A stretch of DNA of 64,000 nucleotides from Flavobacterium sp. H122 (GCF_004959765.1 NZ_SJZD01000002.1:248001-312000); one strand, 5' to 3'. Shown: positions 8,900 to 17,597, numbered from the stretch's first letter. Made by a program: numbers and translations. The notes: generated from the sequence alone by a model not told the origin.

Positions 8900-9583
8900 A
8901 TGAAAAAAAAGGATATAAAAATTCTTTTAGTTGATGACGAAGTGGATATCTTAGAAATTGTAGGGTATAACTTAAGTCAGGAAGGCTATCAGATTTTTAC
9001 TGCAGAAAACGGTAAAAAAGCTGTGGAAAAGGCTAAAAGACATCAGCCGCACCTAATTATTATGGATGTGATGATGCCCGAAATGGATGGAATGGAAGCT
9101 TGCGAAATAATAAGAAAAATACCTGAGTTAAGTAATACTGTAATAACCTTTCTAACGGCAAGAAATGAAGATTATTCCCAGGTAGCAGGTTTTGATGCAG
9201 GTGCAGACGATTATATTGCCAAGCCTATTAAGCCAAAAGTGCTTGTGAGTAAAGTTAAAGCTTTGCTCAGACGATTTAAAGAGGAGAACGCAACGACCGA
9301 AACGCTGAATCTGGGGGGGATTGAAATTAACAGGGAAGAGTATAAAATCCATAAAGAAGGTGAAGAAATAATTTTACCGCGTAAAGAATTTGAGTTGTTC
9401 TATTTGCTGGCTTCTAAACCCGGTAAAGTTTTTAAAAGGGAAGAAATCCTTGATAAAGTATGGGGTAATGAAGTAGTTGTCGGAGGAAGAACAATTGATG
9501 TTCATATCCGTAAACTTCGCGAAAAAATAGGTGAGGATTTATTCAAAACTATAAAAGGAGTAGGATATAAATTTGAAATATAA
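8900..9583 (+). CDS. OmpR/PhoB-family response regulator
   Basis: 227 aa. Receiver domain 1-122 with acidic pocket D12-D13, phosphoacceptor D56 (IIMDVMMPEMDG), T86 and K108 (DDYIAKPIKPK). The C-terminal ~95 residues are a winged helix (ILPRKEFELFYLLASKPGKVF, EEILDKVWG, RTIDVHIRKLREKIG, IKGVGYKFE). It binds DNA as a dimer once phosphorylated. The kinase gene follows after 3 bases and is the evident partner; the TonB receptor is divergent. Similar pairs are called PhoB/PhoR in flavobacteria, but no pst genes are present, so I give no symbol. Confidence 0.93.
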   Translation: MKKKDIKILLVDDEVDILEIVGYNLSQEGYQIFTAENGKKAVEKAKRHQPHLIIMDVMMPEMDGMEACEIIRKIPELSNTVITFLTARNEDYSQVAGFDAGADDYIAKPIKPKVLVSKVKALLRRFKEENATTETLNLGGIEINREEYKIHKEGEEIILPRKEFELFYLLASKPGKVFKREEILDKVWGNEVVVGGRTIDVHIRKLREKIGEDLFKTIKGVGYKFEI

Positions 9584-9586
9584 TTA

Positions 9587-10630
9587 ATGGGTTTGAAGAT
9601 TAAAAAGACTTACAAATTTGCTGTAAAATCATCATTATATATTGCACTATTTTCAACTGGGTTAGTAGTTATACTAACCTATTTGTTTTTTAGTATTTCT
9701 TTTTGGTTTACATTGTTTTTTGCACTTTCTGTTTTAGTTTTTTCTTTTTTTGTTCTGCAATACAGAGTAGAGCGGTTTATATACAGAAGGGTAAAAAAGA
9801 TATATGATGAAATTTCTTTTTTGGATGCCGCCGACTTTAAGAATCAGTCCATTACTACTGATATGGCTACTTTGACCAAACAGGTTAAGAAATTTGCTAC
9901 GGATAAAAAACTGGAAATTGAAATGCTTAAAGACCGCGAAGAGTACCGACGTGAGTTTTTAGGCAATGTTTCACATGAGTTAAAAACACCTTTGTTTACA
10001 GTTCAGGGATACATTTCAACTTTGTTGGATGGTGCCCATAAAGACAAAGATCTTCGTAAAAAATATCTTGAGCGCGCTGAAAAAGGGGTTGAGCGATTAG
10101 TATATATAGTTCAGGATCTCGATATGATCTCTAAATTGGAAATGGGCAACGAAAGTGTGGAAATGACCCAGTTTGACATTGTTCAAATGGCTCAGGAAGT
10201 GATGGATCTGCTTGAAATAAAAGCCAACAAAAAAGATATATCACTAACTTTTGATGAAAAGTATTACAAACCCATAATGGTATTTGCTGATTACGAAAAG
10301 ATTCAGCAGGTTATGCTTAATCTTGTTGTTAACTCTATAAAATACGGAAAGCAGGGCGGATCCACTGAAATAGGAATTGAGGATCTGGCTAAAAATAAAG
10401 TATTGGTTCGTGTTATAGATAATGGTGAAGGTATCGAAGCACATAATATACCCCGTTTGTTTGAGCGGTTTTTCAGAGTTGATAAAAGTGGAGCCCGTTC
10501 AGAAGGAGGCTCAGGATTGGGACTTTCAATTGTTAAACATATAATTGAGGCTCATGATGAGAAAATTTTTGTCAAAAGCAAGTTCAAAAAAGGTTCGGAA
10601 TTCTCATTTACTCTCGAAAAAGGAAGCTGA
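9587..10630 (+). CDS. Sensor histidine kinase
   Basis: 347 aa. Two membrane helices (about 14-36 and 40-59) with almost no periplasmic loop between them, then a short linker, the H-box FLGNVSHELKTP with phospho-acceptor H130, and a HATPase domain with N-box (MLNLVVNSIKYG), G1 (VIDNGEGIE) and G2 (GGSGLGLSIVK). The lack of a periplasmic sensor domain and of a recognisable PAS domain means the signal is probably sensed in the membrane or through a partner protein, as for PhoR. It should phosphorylate the response regulator encoded immediately upstream. Confidence 0.9.
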   Translation: MGLKIKKTYKFAVKSSLYIALFSTGLVVILTYLFFSISFWFTLFFALSVLVFSFFVLQYRVERFIYRRVKKIYDEISFLDAADFKNQSITTDMATLTKQVKKFATDKKLEIEMLKDREEYRREFLGNVSHELKTPLFTVQGYISTLLDGAHKDKDLRKKYLERAEKGVERLVYIVQDLDMISKLEMGNESVEMTQFDIVQMAQEVMDLLEIKANKKDISLTFDEKYYKPIMVFADYEKIQQVMLNLVVNSIKYGKQGGSTEIGIEDLAKNKVLVRVIDNGEGIEAHNIPRLFERFFRVDKSGARSEGGSGLGLSIVKHIIEAHDEKIFVKSKFKKGSEFSFTLEKGS

Positions 10631-10733
10631 AAACATTTTCTTAACAAAAGAAACATTAGCTTAAATTTTTCATAAGCTCACGTAAACTCTGAATTTACAT
10701 ATATGTGGGAAATTTGATAGTAAATATCAGATT

Positions 10734-11102
10734 ATGAAAAATTATGTTTTTTTGGCAGTGTCTTTTTTATTCTTTAGTTGTTCTGACGATTCAAAAGATA
10801 GTCATGTCAGCAGGTTTGTTTTTGAAAACAGAACTGATCAATTGCTCGACAGTGTTTTGATAACAAATGATTTTAATGCGGAGAAAGTAGTTATAAGGAA
10901 AATTCAGCACGATAATCAGTTTGAAGGGATCCTGAAATGCGAGAATGATTTAACTAAAGATGGAAAATACACTATAAAAGTTTACAAACTTAACCAGATG
11001 GTTGCAGGTAAGGATTTTGGAACAATCAGTACAAACAGAAGTTCCGTTTCCTATTTTATTTCTCTTGATGAGGCTTTTAATCTTGAAATTGAGGAAAATT
11101 AA
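10734..11102 (+). CDS. Small putative surface lipoprotein
   Basis: 122 aa. Signal peptide with lipobox FFSC (Cys16), followed by SDDSKD, an acidic motif consistent with surface export of Bacteroidota lipoproteins. The mature ~106 residues are predicted beta-rich, with FVFENRTDQLLDSVLI resembling a carbohydrate- or adhesin-like strand start. No family recognised. It follows the histidine kinase by 103 bases in the same direction and may be read through from it. Confidence 0.7.
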   Translation: MKNYVFLAVSFLFFSCSDDSKDSHVSRFVFENRTDQLLDSVLITNDFNAEKVVIRKIQHDNQFEGILKCENDLTKDGKYTIKVYKLNQMVAGKDFGTISTNRSSVSYFISLDEAFNLEIEEN

Positions 11103-11190
11103 CATTAAATGTATTCAGAATTTATAAATGCCAGTTTTGGCATTTTTTTTATTTTCAAATTCTCAATGTTATGAAATTGTTAAATAAAAG

Positions 11191-11222
11191 TTTTGTTATT
11201 GTAAAATAATTAATTATATTTG
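11191..11222 (+). promoter_or_regulatory. Bacteroidota-type promoter for the MORN-like gene
   Basis: TTTTG (11191-11195), 19-nt spacer, TATATTTG (11215-11222), matching TTG-N19-TAnnTTTG. It lies 36 bases before the ATG at 11258. Confidence 0.6.
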
Positions 11223-11257
11223 GTATATATATTTATGAACCTTAAATCTGTGACACC

Positions 11258-11605
11258 ATGAAAAAAATGTTGATTTTATGTGCTTTAATTGTTGGAGGAA
11301 CTACAATTGCACAAGATGTTGAGCCTAAATATGAAATTCAAGGTAATTTAGTTAAGGCTACTTACTATTATAGTAACGGTAAAATTAAACAGGAAGGATT
11401 TTATAAAGATGGAAAGGTTCATGGTAAATGGATTTCTTATTCAGAAGCCGGTGAGAAAATTTCCTTAGGGGAGTTTGATAATGGACAAAAGGCCGGAAAA
11501 TGGTTTTTTTGGGATAAAGGTGCATTAAATGAAGTTGACTATGCTGATAGTAGAATTGCATCTGTAAGTAAATGGGAAAAAGAGACTATTGCTTATAGAA
11601 AGTAA
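11258..11605 (+). CDS. Small secreted MORN/YwqK-like repeat protein
   Basis: 115 aa. Signal peptide (residues 1-19, GTTIAQ). Repeats of the type YYSNGKIKQEGFYKDGKVHGKW and GEFDNGQKAGKWFFWDKGA, about 22 residues per unit, are MORN-like motifs as in the YwqK 'antitoxin' family, a name that is not functional evidence. Similar repeats appear in the giant protein at 32.4 kb and the lipoprotein at 52.4 kb. Own promoter and terminator, so a single-gene unit. Probably a periplasmic or envelope protein; role unknown. Confidence 0.75.
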   Translation: MKKMLILCALIVGGTTIAQDVEPKYEIQGNLVKATYYYSNGKIKQEGFYKDGKVHGKWISYSEAGEKISLGEFDNGQKAGKWFFWDKGALNEVDYADSRIASVSKWEKETIAYRK

Positions 11606-11631
11606 GCACTACTTATTTATACTGGTTAAAG

Positions 11632-11662
11632 AACCGATTCTTGCGATAATTAAGAATCGGTT
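11632..11662 (+). terminator. Terminator after the MORN-like gene
   Basis: 11-bp stem AACCGATTCTT (11632-11642) / AAGAATCGGTT (11652-11662), followed by T7. It overlaps the last codons of the convergent glycosyltransferase gene. Confidence 0.8.
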
Positions 11663-12720
11663 TTTTTATTGAATATATTGAACAGTTCTGTCCAGTCTAT
11701 GTTTTGTTCAAAATTTAAGAACCCTTTATAAACATCCAACTTCAGTAATTTATTGAGCGTAAAAGTTTCTTGTTTTGATTTAGGTGCAATGCCTTCTTCT
11801 TTAAATTTTTTTGCAAGGTATTCCTGTTCGTACTGACCCGGAGTAGGAATGAAAAATGCTTTTTTTCCTAAAAAAGCCAAATCCATTACGGTTGTATATC
11901 CGGAACGGCACAAAATAGCCTTACTTTCATTAAAAGCAATTTCAAGTTCGTCGGAATTCATGAAGTTGTAAAAGGTGAATTGGTTTTGGTTTGTAATGGT
12001 TTGCTTTTCTTCTATTTTACCTTTTATAAAAATAATTTTGCCTTCATAATCAGTTAGTTCGCCAATTAATTTTTCTTCCAATAATGTTCTTTGAGGCTCG
12101 GGACCGGAAAGAATTACCATCAAATCATATTTTAAAGGAATGTCTTTTTTTCTTAACCGGCTTAAAGGCCCAATATATTTTGTGTTTTTGGGAGTTTTCT
12201 TAGGGTGTCCTAAAACTCCCGATAAATTAATCGCCCCGTCAACATCAGGTACCCAGCATTCATTAAATTTATTGATAATTTTTTCATGCATTTTTGTTGA
12301 AAGCCATGTCGTATTGCCTGTTAGTACCTTTAATTGGTGGGTTATGAAAACAGAAGGGACTTTTTTATTTTGAACACCTAAACGGTTGTCTGATATTATT
12401 CCTTCTATTTTATAATTTTTTATAATTTGTTTTGTTTTACTTTTCTCAAGTAAAATAGCTTTAATAATCTTATGTCCGTTTAAGACTAATTTAAGTTTGA
12501 AATATCTGCCTTTCTTGGGATATTCTATTTTGTAGGAAGGTAATTCTATAAAAGTCAGAGCTGGAAATTCCTTTTTTAATAATTCCAATGCTACACCATC
12601 AGATGCAATTACCGGATTAAAACCATTTTCTGACAGCGCATTGATTATTGGTATGCATCTGGCAGCATGACCTAATCCCCAATTTAAGGGAGCAACTAAA
12701 ATATTTTTCTTTGTTTTCAA
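11650..12720 (-). CDS. Glycosyltransferase (GT28/MurG-like two-domain fold)
   Basis: 356 aa. N-terminal ILVAPLNWGLGHAARCIPIINAL is the glycine-rich, His-containing sugar-acceptor loop of GT-B enzymes such as MurG. The C-terminal half has LVILSGPEPQRT, then ILCRSGYTTVMDLAFLGKKAFFIPTPGQYEQEYLA, the usual nucleotide-sugar binding segment of GT28. No signal peptide. It is monocistronic and divergent from trmB. The acceptor is unknown; because other envelope glycosyltransferases lie at 22 kb, a cell-surface glycan is the likeliest product. Confidence 0.8.
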   Translation of the reverse strand: MKTKKNILVAPLNWGLGHAARCIPIINALSENGFNPVIASDGVALELLKKEFPALTFIELPSYKIEYPKKGRYFKLKLVLNGHKIIKAILLEKSKTKQIIKNYKIEGIISDNRLGVQNKKVPSVFITHQLKVLTGNTTWLSTKMHEKIINKFNECWVPDVDGAINLSGVLGHPKKTPKNTKYIGPLSRLRKKDIPLKYDLMVILSGPEPQRTLLEEKLIGELTDYEGKIIFIKGKIEEKQTITNQNQFTFYNFMNSDELEIAFNESKAILCRSGYTTVMDLAFLGKKAFFIPTPGQYEQEYLAKKFKEEGIAPKSKQETFTLNKLLKLDVYKGFLNFEQNIDWTELFNIFNKKTDS

Positions 12721-12808
12721 AAAATAATGATTATCTAAAATTAAGGTAAAGATAAAAGACTTTCTAATATGGTATATTTATTTAATTTTGCCAAAAGTTT
12801 AAGAAATT

Positions 12809-13483
12809 GTGGGAAGTAAAAATAAATTAAAGCGTTTTAAAGAAAACGAAACATTTGATAATGTGATTCAGCCAACGCGTGAGGAGGTTGTTAATGGTGA
12901 GTTTCCGTATAAAGGAAAGTGGAGATCTGACTTTTTTAAAAATGATAATCCTGTCATAGTTGAATTAGGTTGTGGAAAGGGAGAATATACTATTGGTCTT
13001 GCAGAGCGCAATCCAAATGTGAATTATGTGGGGATAGACGTAAAAGGTGCCCGTTTTTGGCGCGGTGCAAAAACTGCCGTTGAAGGAGGTATGAATAATG
13101 TAGGTTTTGTAAGAACTCAAATTGAACTGATTGAAGGTGTTTTTGATGCTCATGAAATTGATGAAATCTGGATTACTTTTCCAGATCCGCAAATCAAATA
13201 CAAGCGTACCAAGCACCGTATGACGAATAGTGAATTCTTAAAAATGTATAAAAGAATTCTAAAACCTGAAGGTATCGTAAACTTAAAAACCGACAGCGAA
13301 TTCATGCACGGATATACTCTTGGTCTTTTGCATGGCGAAGGGCATGAAGTGTTATATGCAAATCATAATGTATATAAAAATGAAGGTGCTCCAAGTGAAG
13401 TTTTAGAAATACAGACTTTCTACGAACAACAATATTTGGAAATTAATAAAGCAATTACTTATATTAGATTTAAAATAAAGTAA
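12809..13483 (+). CDS. trmB: tRNA (guanine46-N7)-methyltransferase
   Basis: 224 aa, the usual size. SAM motif VELGCGKGEYT, then IWITFPDPQIKYKRTKHRM, the signature of TrmB, and NLKTDSEFMHGYT. It methylates G46 in the tRNA variable loop. The start is a GTG (12809); the upstream TAATTTTG (12783-12790) fits a promoter -7 element and leaves a 12-18 nt leader. The next gene begins on the base after the TAA stop, so trmB, the LysE exporter and the alkyltransferase-like gene probably form one operon. Confidence 0.93.
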   Translation: MGSKNKLKRFKENETFDNVIQPTREEVVNGEFPYKGKWRSDFFKNDNPVIVELGCGKGEYTIGLAERNPNVNYVGIDVKGARFWRGAKTAVEGGMNNVGFVRTQIELIEGVFDAHEIDEIWITFPDPQIKYKRTKHRMTNSEFLKMYKRILKPEGIVNLKTDSEFMHGYTLGLLHGEGHEVLYANHNVYKNEGAPSEVLEIQTFYEQQYLEINKAITYIRFKIK

Positions 13484-14113
13484 ATGTCATTTCTTTTAGC
13501 CTTTTTACTGGCCACTTTTTTTTCCGGGATGGGCGTATTGCCTCCAGGTATGCTTAATATGCGGACTGCAACAATAAGTATAAAAAAATCTATTAAAAAG
13601 GCTAAAGAATTTGTGTATGGAGTTTCTTTGGTTGTAGGCGGACAAAGCTTTTTCGGTTTTTATTTTGCAACTTTTTTAGAAAGCCATCCGCAGATTACTC
13701 AAAATTTAAAGCTTGTAGGGTGTATTATATTTATAGCACTCACCGTTTTTTTTATAGGGAAAGGAATTCAAAACGTTATTCAGTCCGGAAATAATATAGA
13801 TACAACTTCTACAGAAAGCCGGTTTTCTCCTTTTTATCAGGGAATTACACTTTCAGCCCTTAATGTATTTCCAATTCCTTATTACGCTTTTTTAAGTCTG
13901 TATTTTTCAGCATTTATACCTGATTTTTTTACTATTGAAGTTGGATTGGCTTTTATACTAGGAAGCATGCTGGGGTCAGGGATTGTCTATCTTTTGTATG
14001 CGTACCTTTTCAAAAAGTGGGAAGATAAGGTGGCATTCTTTGTTAAAAACGTTAATTTTATTATTGCCTTTATCACAGGAATGGTTGTGGTTTTTACAAT
14101 ATATAATTGGTAA
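13484..14113 (+). CDS. LysE-family transporter
   Basis: 209 aa, six predicted membrane helices (LLAFLLATFFSGMGVLPPG first, FIIAFITGMVVVFTIYNW last). The opening PPGMLNMRTATISIKKS matches the LysE/RhtB amino-acid exporter family. Starts directly after the trmB stop (TAAATG), so it depends on that transcript. Probably an amino acid or small-metabolite exporter; the substrate cannot be named. Confidence 0.82.
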   Translation: MSFLLAFLLATFFSGMGVLPPGMLNMRTATISIKKSIKKAKEFVYGVSLVVGGQSFFGFYFATFLESHPQITQNLKLVGCIIFIALTVFFIGKGIQNVIQSGNNIDTTSTESRFSPFYQGITLSALNVFPIPYYAFLSLYFSAFIPDFFTIEVGLAFILGSMLGSGIVYLLYAYLFKKWEDKVAFFVKNVNFIIAFITGMVVVFTIYNW

Positions 14114-14448
14114 TGATGAAAAAAGATAACGATAATTTCTTTGAACGTGTTTACGATATAGCCCGGCAGATACCCTATGGCAGGGTAACATCCTATGGTG
14201 CAATTGCAAAAGCTTTAGGTACGGCGCGTTCAGCAAGAATGGTAGGTTGGGCTATGAATGCAAGTCACTTGATGGATGATCTTCCTGCACACCGTGTAGT
14301 CAACAGAAAAGGAGTCTTAACCGGGAAGCATCATTTTGACGGAACCAGTCTAATGCAACAACTTTTGGAAAGTGAAGGTATTGAAGTGATTGACAACCAA
14401 ATTGTAGATTTTGAAAAACATTTTTGGGAACCTGAAATTAATTCATGA
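14113..14448 (+). CDS. Alkyltransferase-like protein (MGMT fold without catalytic Cys)
   Basis: 111 aa from the ATG at 14113, which overlaps the LysE stop (TAATG); an upstream TTG in frame adds only two residues. The DNA-binding half of O6-alkylguanine-DNA alkyltransferase is present: IPYGRVTSYGAIAKALG (HTH) and PAHRVVNRKG, where the enzyme would have PCHRV. Alanine replaces the acceptor cysteine (A59), so it cannot accept alkyl groups. ATL proteins bind alkylated guanine and hand it to nucleotide-excision repair. Family call is firm; the repair role is from the family. Confidence 0.88.
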   Translation: MMKKDNDNFFERVYDIARQIPYGRVTSYGAIAKALGTARSARMVGWAMNASHLMDDLPAHRVVNRKGVLTGKHHFDGTSLMQQLLESEGIEVIDNQIVDFEKHFWEPEINS

Positions 14449-14518
14449 TTTCTGATTGAAAATTTTTAAATTACACATAAGTATTTGAAAAACAATATTT
14501 TAAATCATTTATGTGTTG

Positions 14519-14546
14519 TTGGTTTGAAATTTAATTACTAACTTTG
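14519..14546 (+). promoter_or_regulatory. Promoter upstream of the structured leader
   Basis: TTG (14519-14521), 17-nt spacer, TAACTTTG (14539-14546). Transcription would start near 14553, about 210 bases before the next gene, exactly where the inverted-repeat structure begins. Confidence 0.55.
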
Positions 14547-14552
14547 GCATCG

Positions 14553-14616
14553 AAGATTACTCAATTTTAATGATCTCTAACTGGTTGTTTCTATTTTCAA
14601 ACAACCTAGTAATCTT
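14553..14616 (+). other. Nested inverted repeats: structured 5' leader or small RNA
   Basis: Outer stem AAGATTACT (14553-14561) with AGTAATCTT (14608-14616), 9 bp perfect; inside it GGTTGTTT (14583-14590) with AAACAACC (14599-14606), 8 bp perfect. The two stems are separated by a 21-nt bulge on one side and one base on the other. The structure begins at the predicted start site. Not followed by a U-run, so not a plain terminator. The rest of the 315-base gene-free stretch (14449-14763) shows nothing else clear. Confidence 0.5.
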
Positions 14617-14763
14617 GCTCTCCTTCTATTATTTTAATTTAAGATTTGTTGTTATTAATTTCAATTGCATTTAGCTGTTTGTTTTACGATTAAGAACAAA
14701 CGGAGAAAGCCGAAAATCCAACTAAAGAGTAGGCAAATCAAATAAATAACAAAAAACTTTTTT

Positions 14764-15291
14764 ATGTCTAGTAAACTTTCAGCACAGATTAGATTCTTAA
14801 TGTCTATTCATGCAATAGACCCTAAGGCGTGGGATGCAATTATACCACACGGACCCAAATACTCAATAGCTATCAGAGAATACATGATTGCTGGTGTAGT
14901 AAGAGATATAGCTAAAAAAATCACAAATCATGATATTCAAAGTAAATTATTGTCAGTAGGTAAAGAAATGGTGTCCTATTCTTCTAGAGGTCTTGTCAAT
15001 GGTTGGGAAGAAGGAGATGATATATGTCCTCCTATTTTTAAATGGCCACGCCCTTTGCCTGATCCGTTTCCTGATTTAACTGGTCCACAACCAGATCCTT
15101 GGAATAGTTATGTAGGATCTAATGGTGATTTTCTTGATTATTCTTCTCATCAAAAGCAACTTGTGGCTTCACTTAAAGTGCTTTCAACGTTAACTACTCA
15201 AAGAAAATTAGGTGAACACCTTGCCAAACTTGCAGATGAACTAGATGCAGATTTTAAAGAAAATGCCTTAATTAAGGCATATGTTATGTAA
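14764..15291 (+). CDS. Unrecognised 175-aa proline-rich cytoplasmic protein
   Basis: No signal peptide or membrane helix. N-terminal ~90 residues look helical (LSAQIRFLMSI, AIREYMIAGVVRDIAKKI). The middle (residues ~95-120) is an aromatic and proline-rich linker, CPPIFKWPRPLPDPFPD. The C-terminal ~50 are helical again (QLVASLKVLSTLTTQRKLGEHLAKLADELD). I recognise no family. It stands alone, with a 210-base structured leader and a hairpin (15299-15338) after the stop. Two helical domains joined by a Pro/Trp linker would suit an interaction protein. A real gene by codon use and length, but no function can be assigned. Confidence 0.7.
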   Translation: MSSKLSAQIRFLMSIHAIDPKAWDAIIPHGPKYSIAIREYMIAGVVRDIAKKITNHDIQSKLLSVGKEMVSYSSRGLVNGWEEGDDICPPIFKWPRPLPDPFPDLTGPQPDPWNSYVGSNGDFLDYSSHQKQLVASLKVLSTLTTQRKLGEHLAKLADELDADFKENALIKAYVM

Positions 15292-15298
15292 TTTCTTG

Positions 15299-15338
15299 TT
15301 TTGACAATAGCATTAATAACAAATGGCTCTTGTCAAAA
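15299..15338 (+). repeat. Imperfect hairpin after the proline-rich gene
   Basis: TTTTGACAA (15299-15307) and TTGTCAAAA (15330-15338) pair with an inner AGC/GCT step after a single mismatch. It has no U-run, so it may be a Rho-type or processing structure. Confidence 0.45.
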
Positions 15339-15439
15339 TGTTAAACAAAATAAATTATGTACAAAATCTAATGTTATGATTATTGGAGATTGAGGAAAAG
15401 GTAAAAGCGATTAACTCTGAGATTTTTTGGTAATAACAA

Positions 15440-16270
15440 TTACCTTTTGATTATGCCTATAAACTCTTCAGCCAGTTTATTCTCATAATCAAAAAACACC
15501 TTTTCTTCATCTTCAATTATATATCGGCCTTCTATCTTGTGGTTGTATAATTTCCAGCGTTTATTATTGTATTCAAGAGCGGTAAGGTTCTCAATCCAGT
15601 CTCCCGAATTTAAATAGGTCGTTTTGCCTTTATGGTTTACGATTTCTTCAATTTTAGGTTCGTGAATATGTCCGCAGATTACGTAATCATATTTTTTTTC
15701 AATAGCTAATTCAGTGCAGACTTCTTCATAATCATTGATGAATTTCACAGCCTTCTTGACACTGCTCTTGATCTTTTTAGATAATGAATAAGGCTCTTTT
15801 CCTATTTTAACCAATATAAAATTGATAAACCGATTGATTAAAATAAGCATATCGTAACCCCAGCCACCAAGTTTTGCCAGCCATTTTGTGTGGGTTATTG
15901 AAGCGTCAAAAACATCACCATGAAAAATCCACGCTTTTTTATCATCAATTTCTAAAACTAATTTATCGACTAATGAGAAATTGCCTATATGTATATCACT
16001 GAATTTTCGTAAAAATTCGTCATGATTCCCAGTAATGTAATGCACTCTGGTTCCTTTGGTCGAAAGAGATATGATTTTTTTCAATACCCTTAAATGGCTG
16101 TTCGGAAAATAGGATTTCCTGAACTGCCAGATATCTATTATATCTCCGTTAAGAATTAAAATTTTAGGCTTTATTGTTGATAAATATTGCAACAGCTCTT
16201 TGGCATGACAGCCAAAAGTGCCTAAATGAATGTCTGATAAAACAACAATCTCTAATTTTCTCTTTTTCAA
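15440..16270 (-). CDS. Calcineurin-like phosphoesterase, LpxH-like (UDP-2,3-diacylglucosamine hydrolase)
   Basis: 276 aa. Dinuclear metal motifs are all present: LSDIHLG, LNGDIIDIW, GNHDEF, FHGDVFD and CGHIHEPK. The HLGTFGCHAKELLQYL opening and H-D-x(n)-GNHDE layout are those of the UDP-2,3-diacylglucosamine diphosphatases of Bacteroidota, which cut lipid A precursor pyrophosphate. No membrane anchor is needed for this activity. Monocistronic on the minus strand. A broader metallophosphoesterase role is possible. Confidence 0.82.
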   Translation of the reverse strand: MKKRKLEIVVLSDIHLGTFGCHAKELLQYLSTIKPKILILNGDIIDIWQFRKSYFPNSHLRVLKKIISLSTKGTRVHYITGNHDEFLRKFSDIHIGNFSLVDKLVLEIDDKKAWIFHGDVFDASITHTKWLAKLGGWGYDMLILINRFINFILVKIGKEPYSLSKKIKSSVKKAVKFINDYEEVCTELAIEKKYDYVICGHIHEPKIEEIVNHKGKTTYLNSGDWIENLTALEYNNKRWKLYNHKIEGRYIIEDEEKVFFDYENKLAEEFIGIIKR

Positions 16271-16382
16271 CTTCTTGTAGTTTTTTCAAATTAAAAAAAT
16301 CATTGTTGAATTAAAGTTACTGGAATGTTATTTCAATATCAACTTTGCTTATAACATTATAAAAACTTTGAGACTTTCTTAC

Positions 16383-16414
16383 TTTGTCACTTTGTAACTT
16401 CTTCACTATCTTTG
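16383..16414 (+). promoter_or_regulatory. Promoter of the Mrp/ApbC gene
   Basis: TTTG (16383-16386), 20-nt spacer, TATCTTTG (16407-16414), a full match to the Bacteroidota consensus. Transcript start should fall near 16421, leaving a ~46-base leader to the ATG. Confidence 0.7.
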
Positions 16415-16466
16415 CAATCTAAAATCAGTTTAAATAAATATAACTGAATAGGAAATTAGTAGAGAA

Positions 16467-17597
16467 ATGAAATTAGATAGAAAAGAAATATTAAAAGCAT
16501 TAGAAAACATTTCTATTGCGGGTGAAGGAAAAAACATGGTTGAAAGTGGCGCGGTAACAAACGTATTGACTTTTGGCGATGAGGTGGTTGTTGATTTAGT
16601 GTTGACAACGCCAGCAATGCACATTAAAAAACGTGCCGAAGATGATATCCGTAAGTTGATTCACGAAACATTTTCGCCTGAAATTAAGGTGAAAGTAAAC
16701 ATCAAAGTGGAAGTTCCTGAAAAAGCAAACGAGATTAAAGGAAAAGCAATTCCGGGAATTTCAAACATAATTGCGGTGGCTTCCGGAAAAGGAGGAGTAG
16801 GTAAATCTACTGTTACGGCTAATTTGGCGGTGACTCTGGGTAAAATGGGTTTCAAAGTGGGAGTGTTGGATGCTGATATCTACGGACCTTCAATGCCAAT
16901 TATGTTTGATGTCGAAAATGAAAAACCTATCTCAATAGAAGTTGATGGAAAATCAAAAATGAAGCCTATCGAAAGCTATGAAATCAAGTTGCTTTCTATC
17001 GGGTTTTTTACAGCACCAAGCCAAGCCGTAATCTGGCGTGGACCAATGGCTGCAAAAGCATTAAACCAAATGATTTTTGATGCGGCATGGGGTGAACTGG
17101 ATTTCTTATTAATCGATTTGCCTCCGGGAACAGGTGATATTCATTTGTCAATCATGCAGTCACTGCCAATTACAGGTGCGGTTGTGGTAAGTACACCGCA
17201 AGCAGTTGCCTTGGCTGATGCAAAAAAAGGAGTATCAATGTTCTTGTCAGACAGTATCAATGTGCCTGTTTTAGGAATTATAGAAAACATGGCGTATTTC
17301 ACACCGGAAGAATTGCCGGATAATAAATATTACATTTTTGGCAAAGAAGGAGCAAAAAACCTTGCGGCAGATTTACAGGTGCCGTTTTTAGGAGAAGTGC
17401 CATTAGTGCAAAGTATCCGTGAGGCGGGTGATTACGGTCGCCCTGCAGCATTGCAGACTGCTTCGCCTTTAGAAAAAGTGTTCGAGGAAATTGCCAGAAA
17501 TACTGTTCAGGAAGTAGTAAGCCGTAATGAAAGCCTTCCGCCTACAGAAGCGATAAAAATAACAACAATGGCTGGTTGCTCGGCTGTTAAAAAATAG
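16467..17597 (+). CDS. apbC: Mrp/NBP35-type iron-sulfur carrier ATPase
   Basis: 376 aa. Residues 1-85 are a MIP18/DUF59 domain; 108-116 is the P-loop GKGGVGKST; then DADIYGPSMP and LIDLPPGTGD as in ParA/Mrp ATPases. The ApbC CPxC cluster site is absent (the usual position reads MAYFTPEELP), a state I have seen in Bacteroidota members; the only late Cys is near the end (AGCS). It carries Fe-S clusters to apoproteins. The NifU-domain gene lies 93 bases on, a matching Fe-S context. Confidence 0.9.
   Translation: MKLDRKEILKALENISIAGEGKNMVESGAVTNVLTFGDEVVVDLVLTTPAMHIKKRAEDDIRKLIHETFSPEIKVKVNIKVEVPEKANEIKGKAIPGISNIIAVASGKGGVGKSTVTANLAVTLGKMGFKVGVLDADIYGPSMPIMFDVENEKPISIEVDGKSKMKPIESYEIKLLSIGFFTAPSQAVIWRGPMAAKALNQMIFDAAWGELDFLLIDLPPGTGDIHLSIMQSLPITGAVVVSTPQAVALADAKKGVSMFLSDSINVPVLGIIENMAYFTPEELPDNKYYIFGKEGAKNLAADLQVPFLGEVPLVQSIREAGDYGRPAALQTASPLEKVFEEIARNTVQEVVSRNESLPPTEAIKITTMAGCSAVKK

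Noticed and set aside
8900..10630. Naming the pair phoB/phoR
   Set aside because: Family-level similarity only; no pst genes or Pho-box seen.
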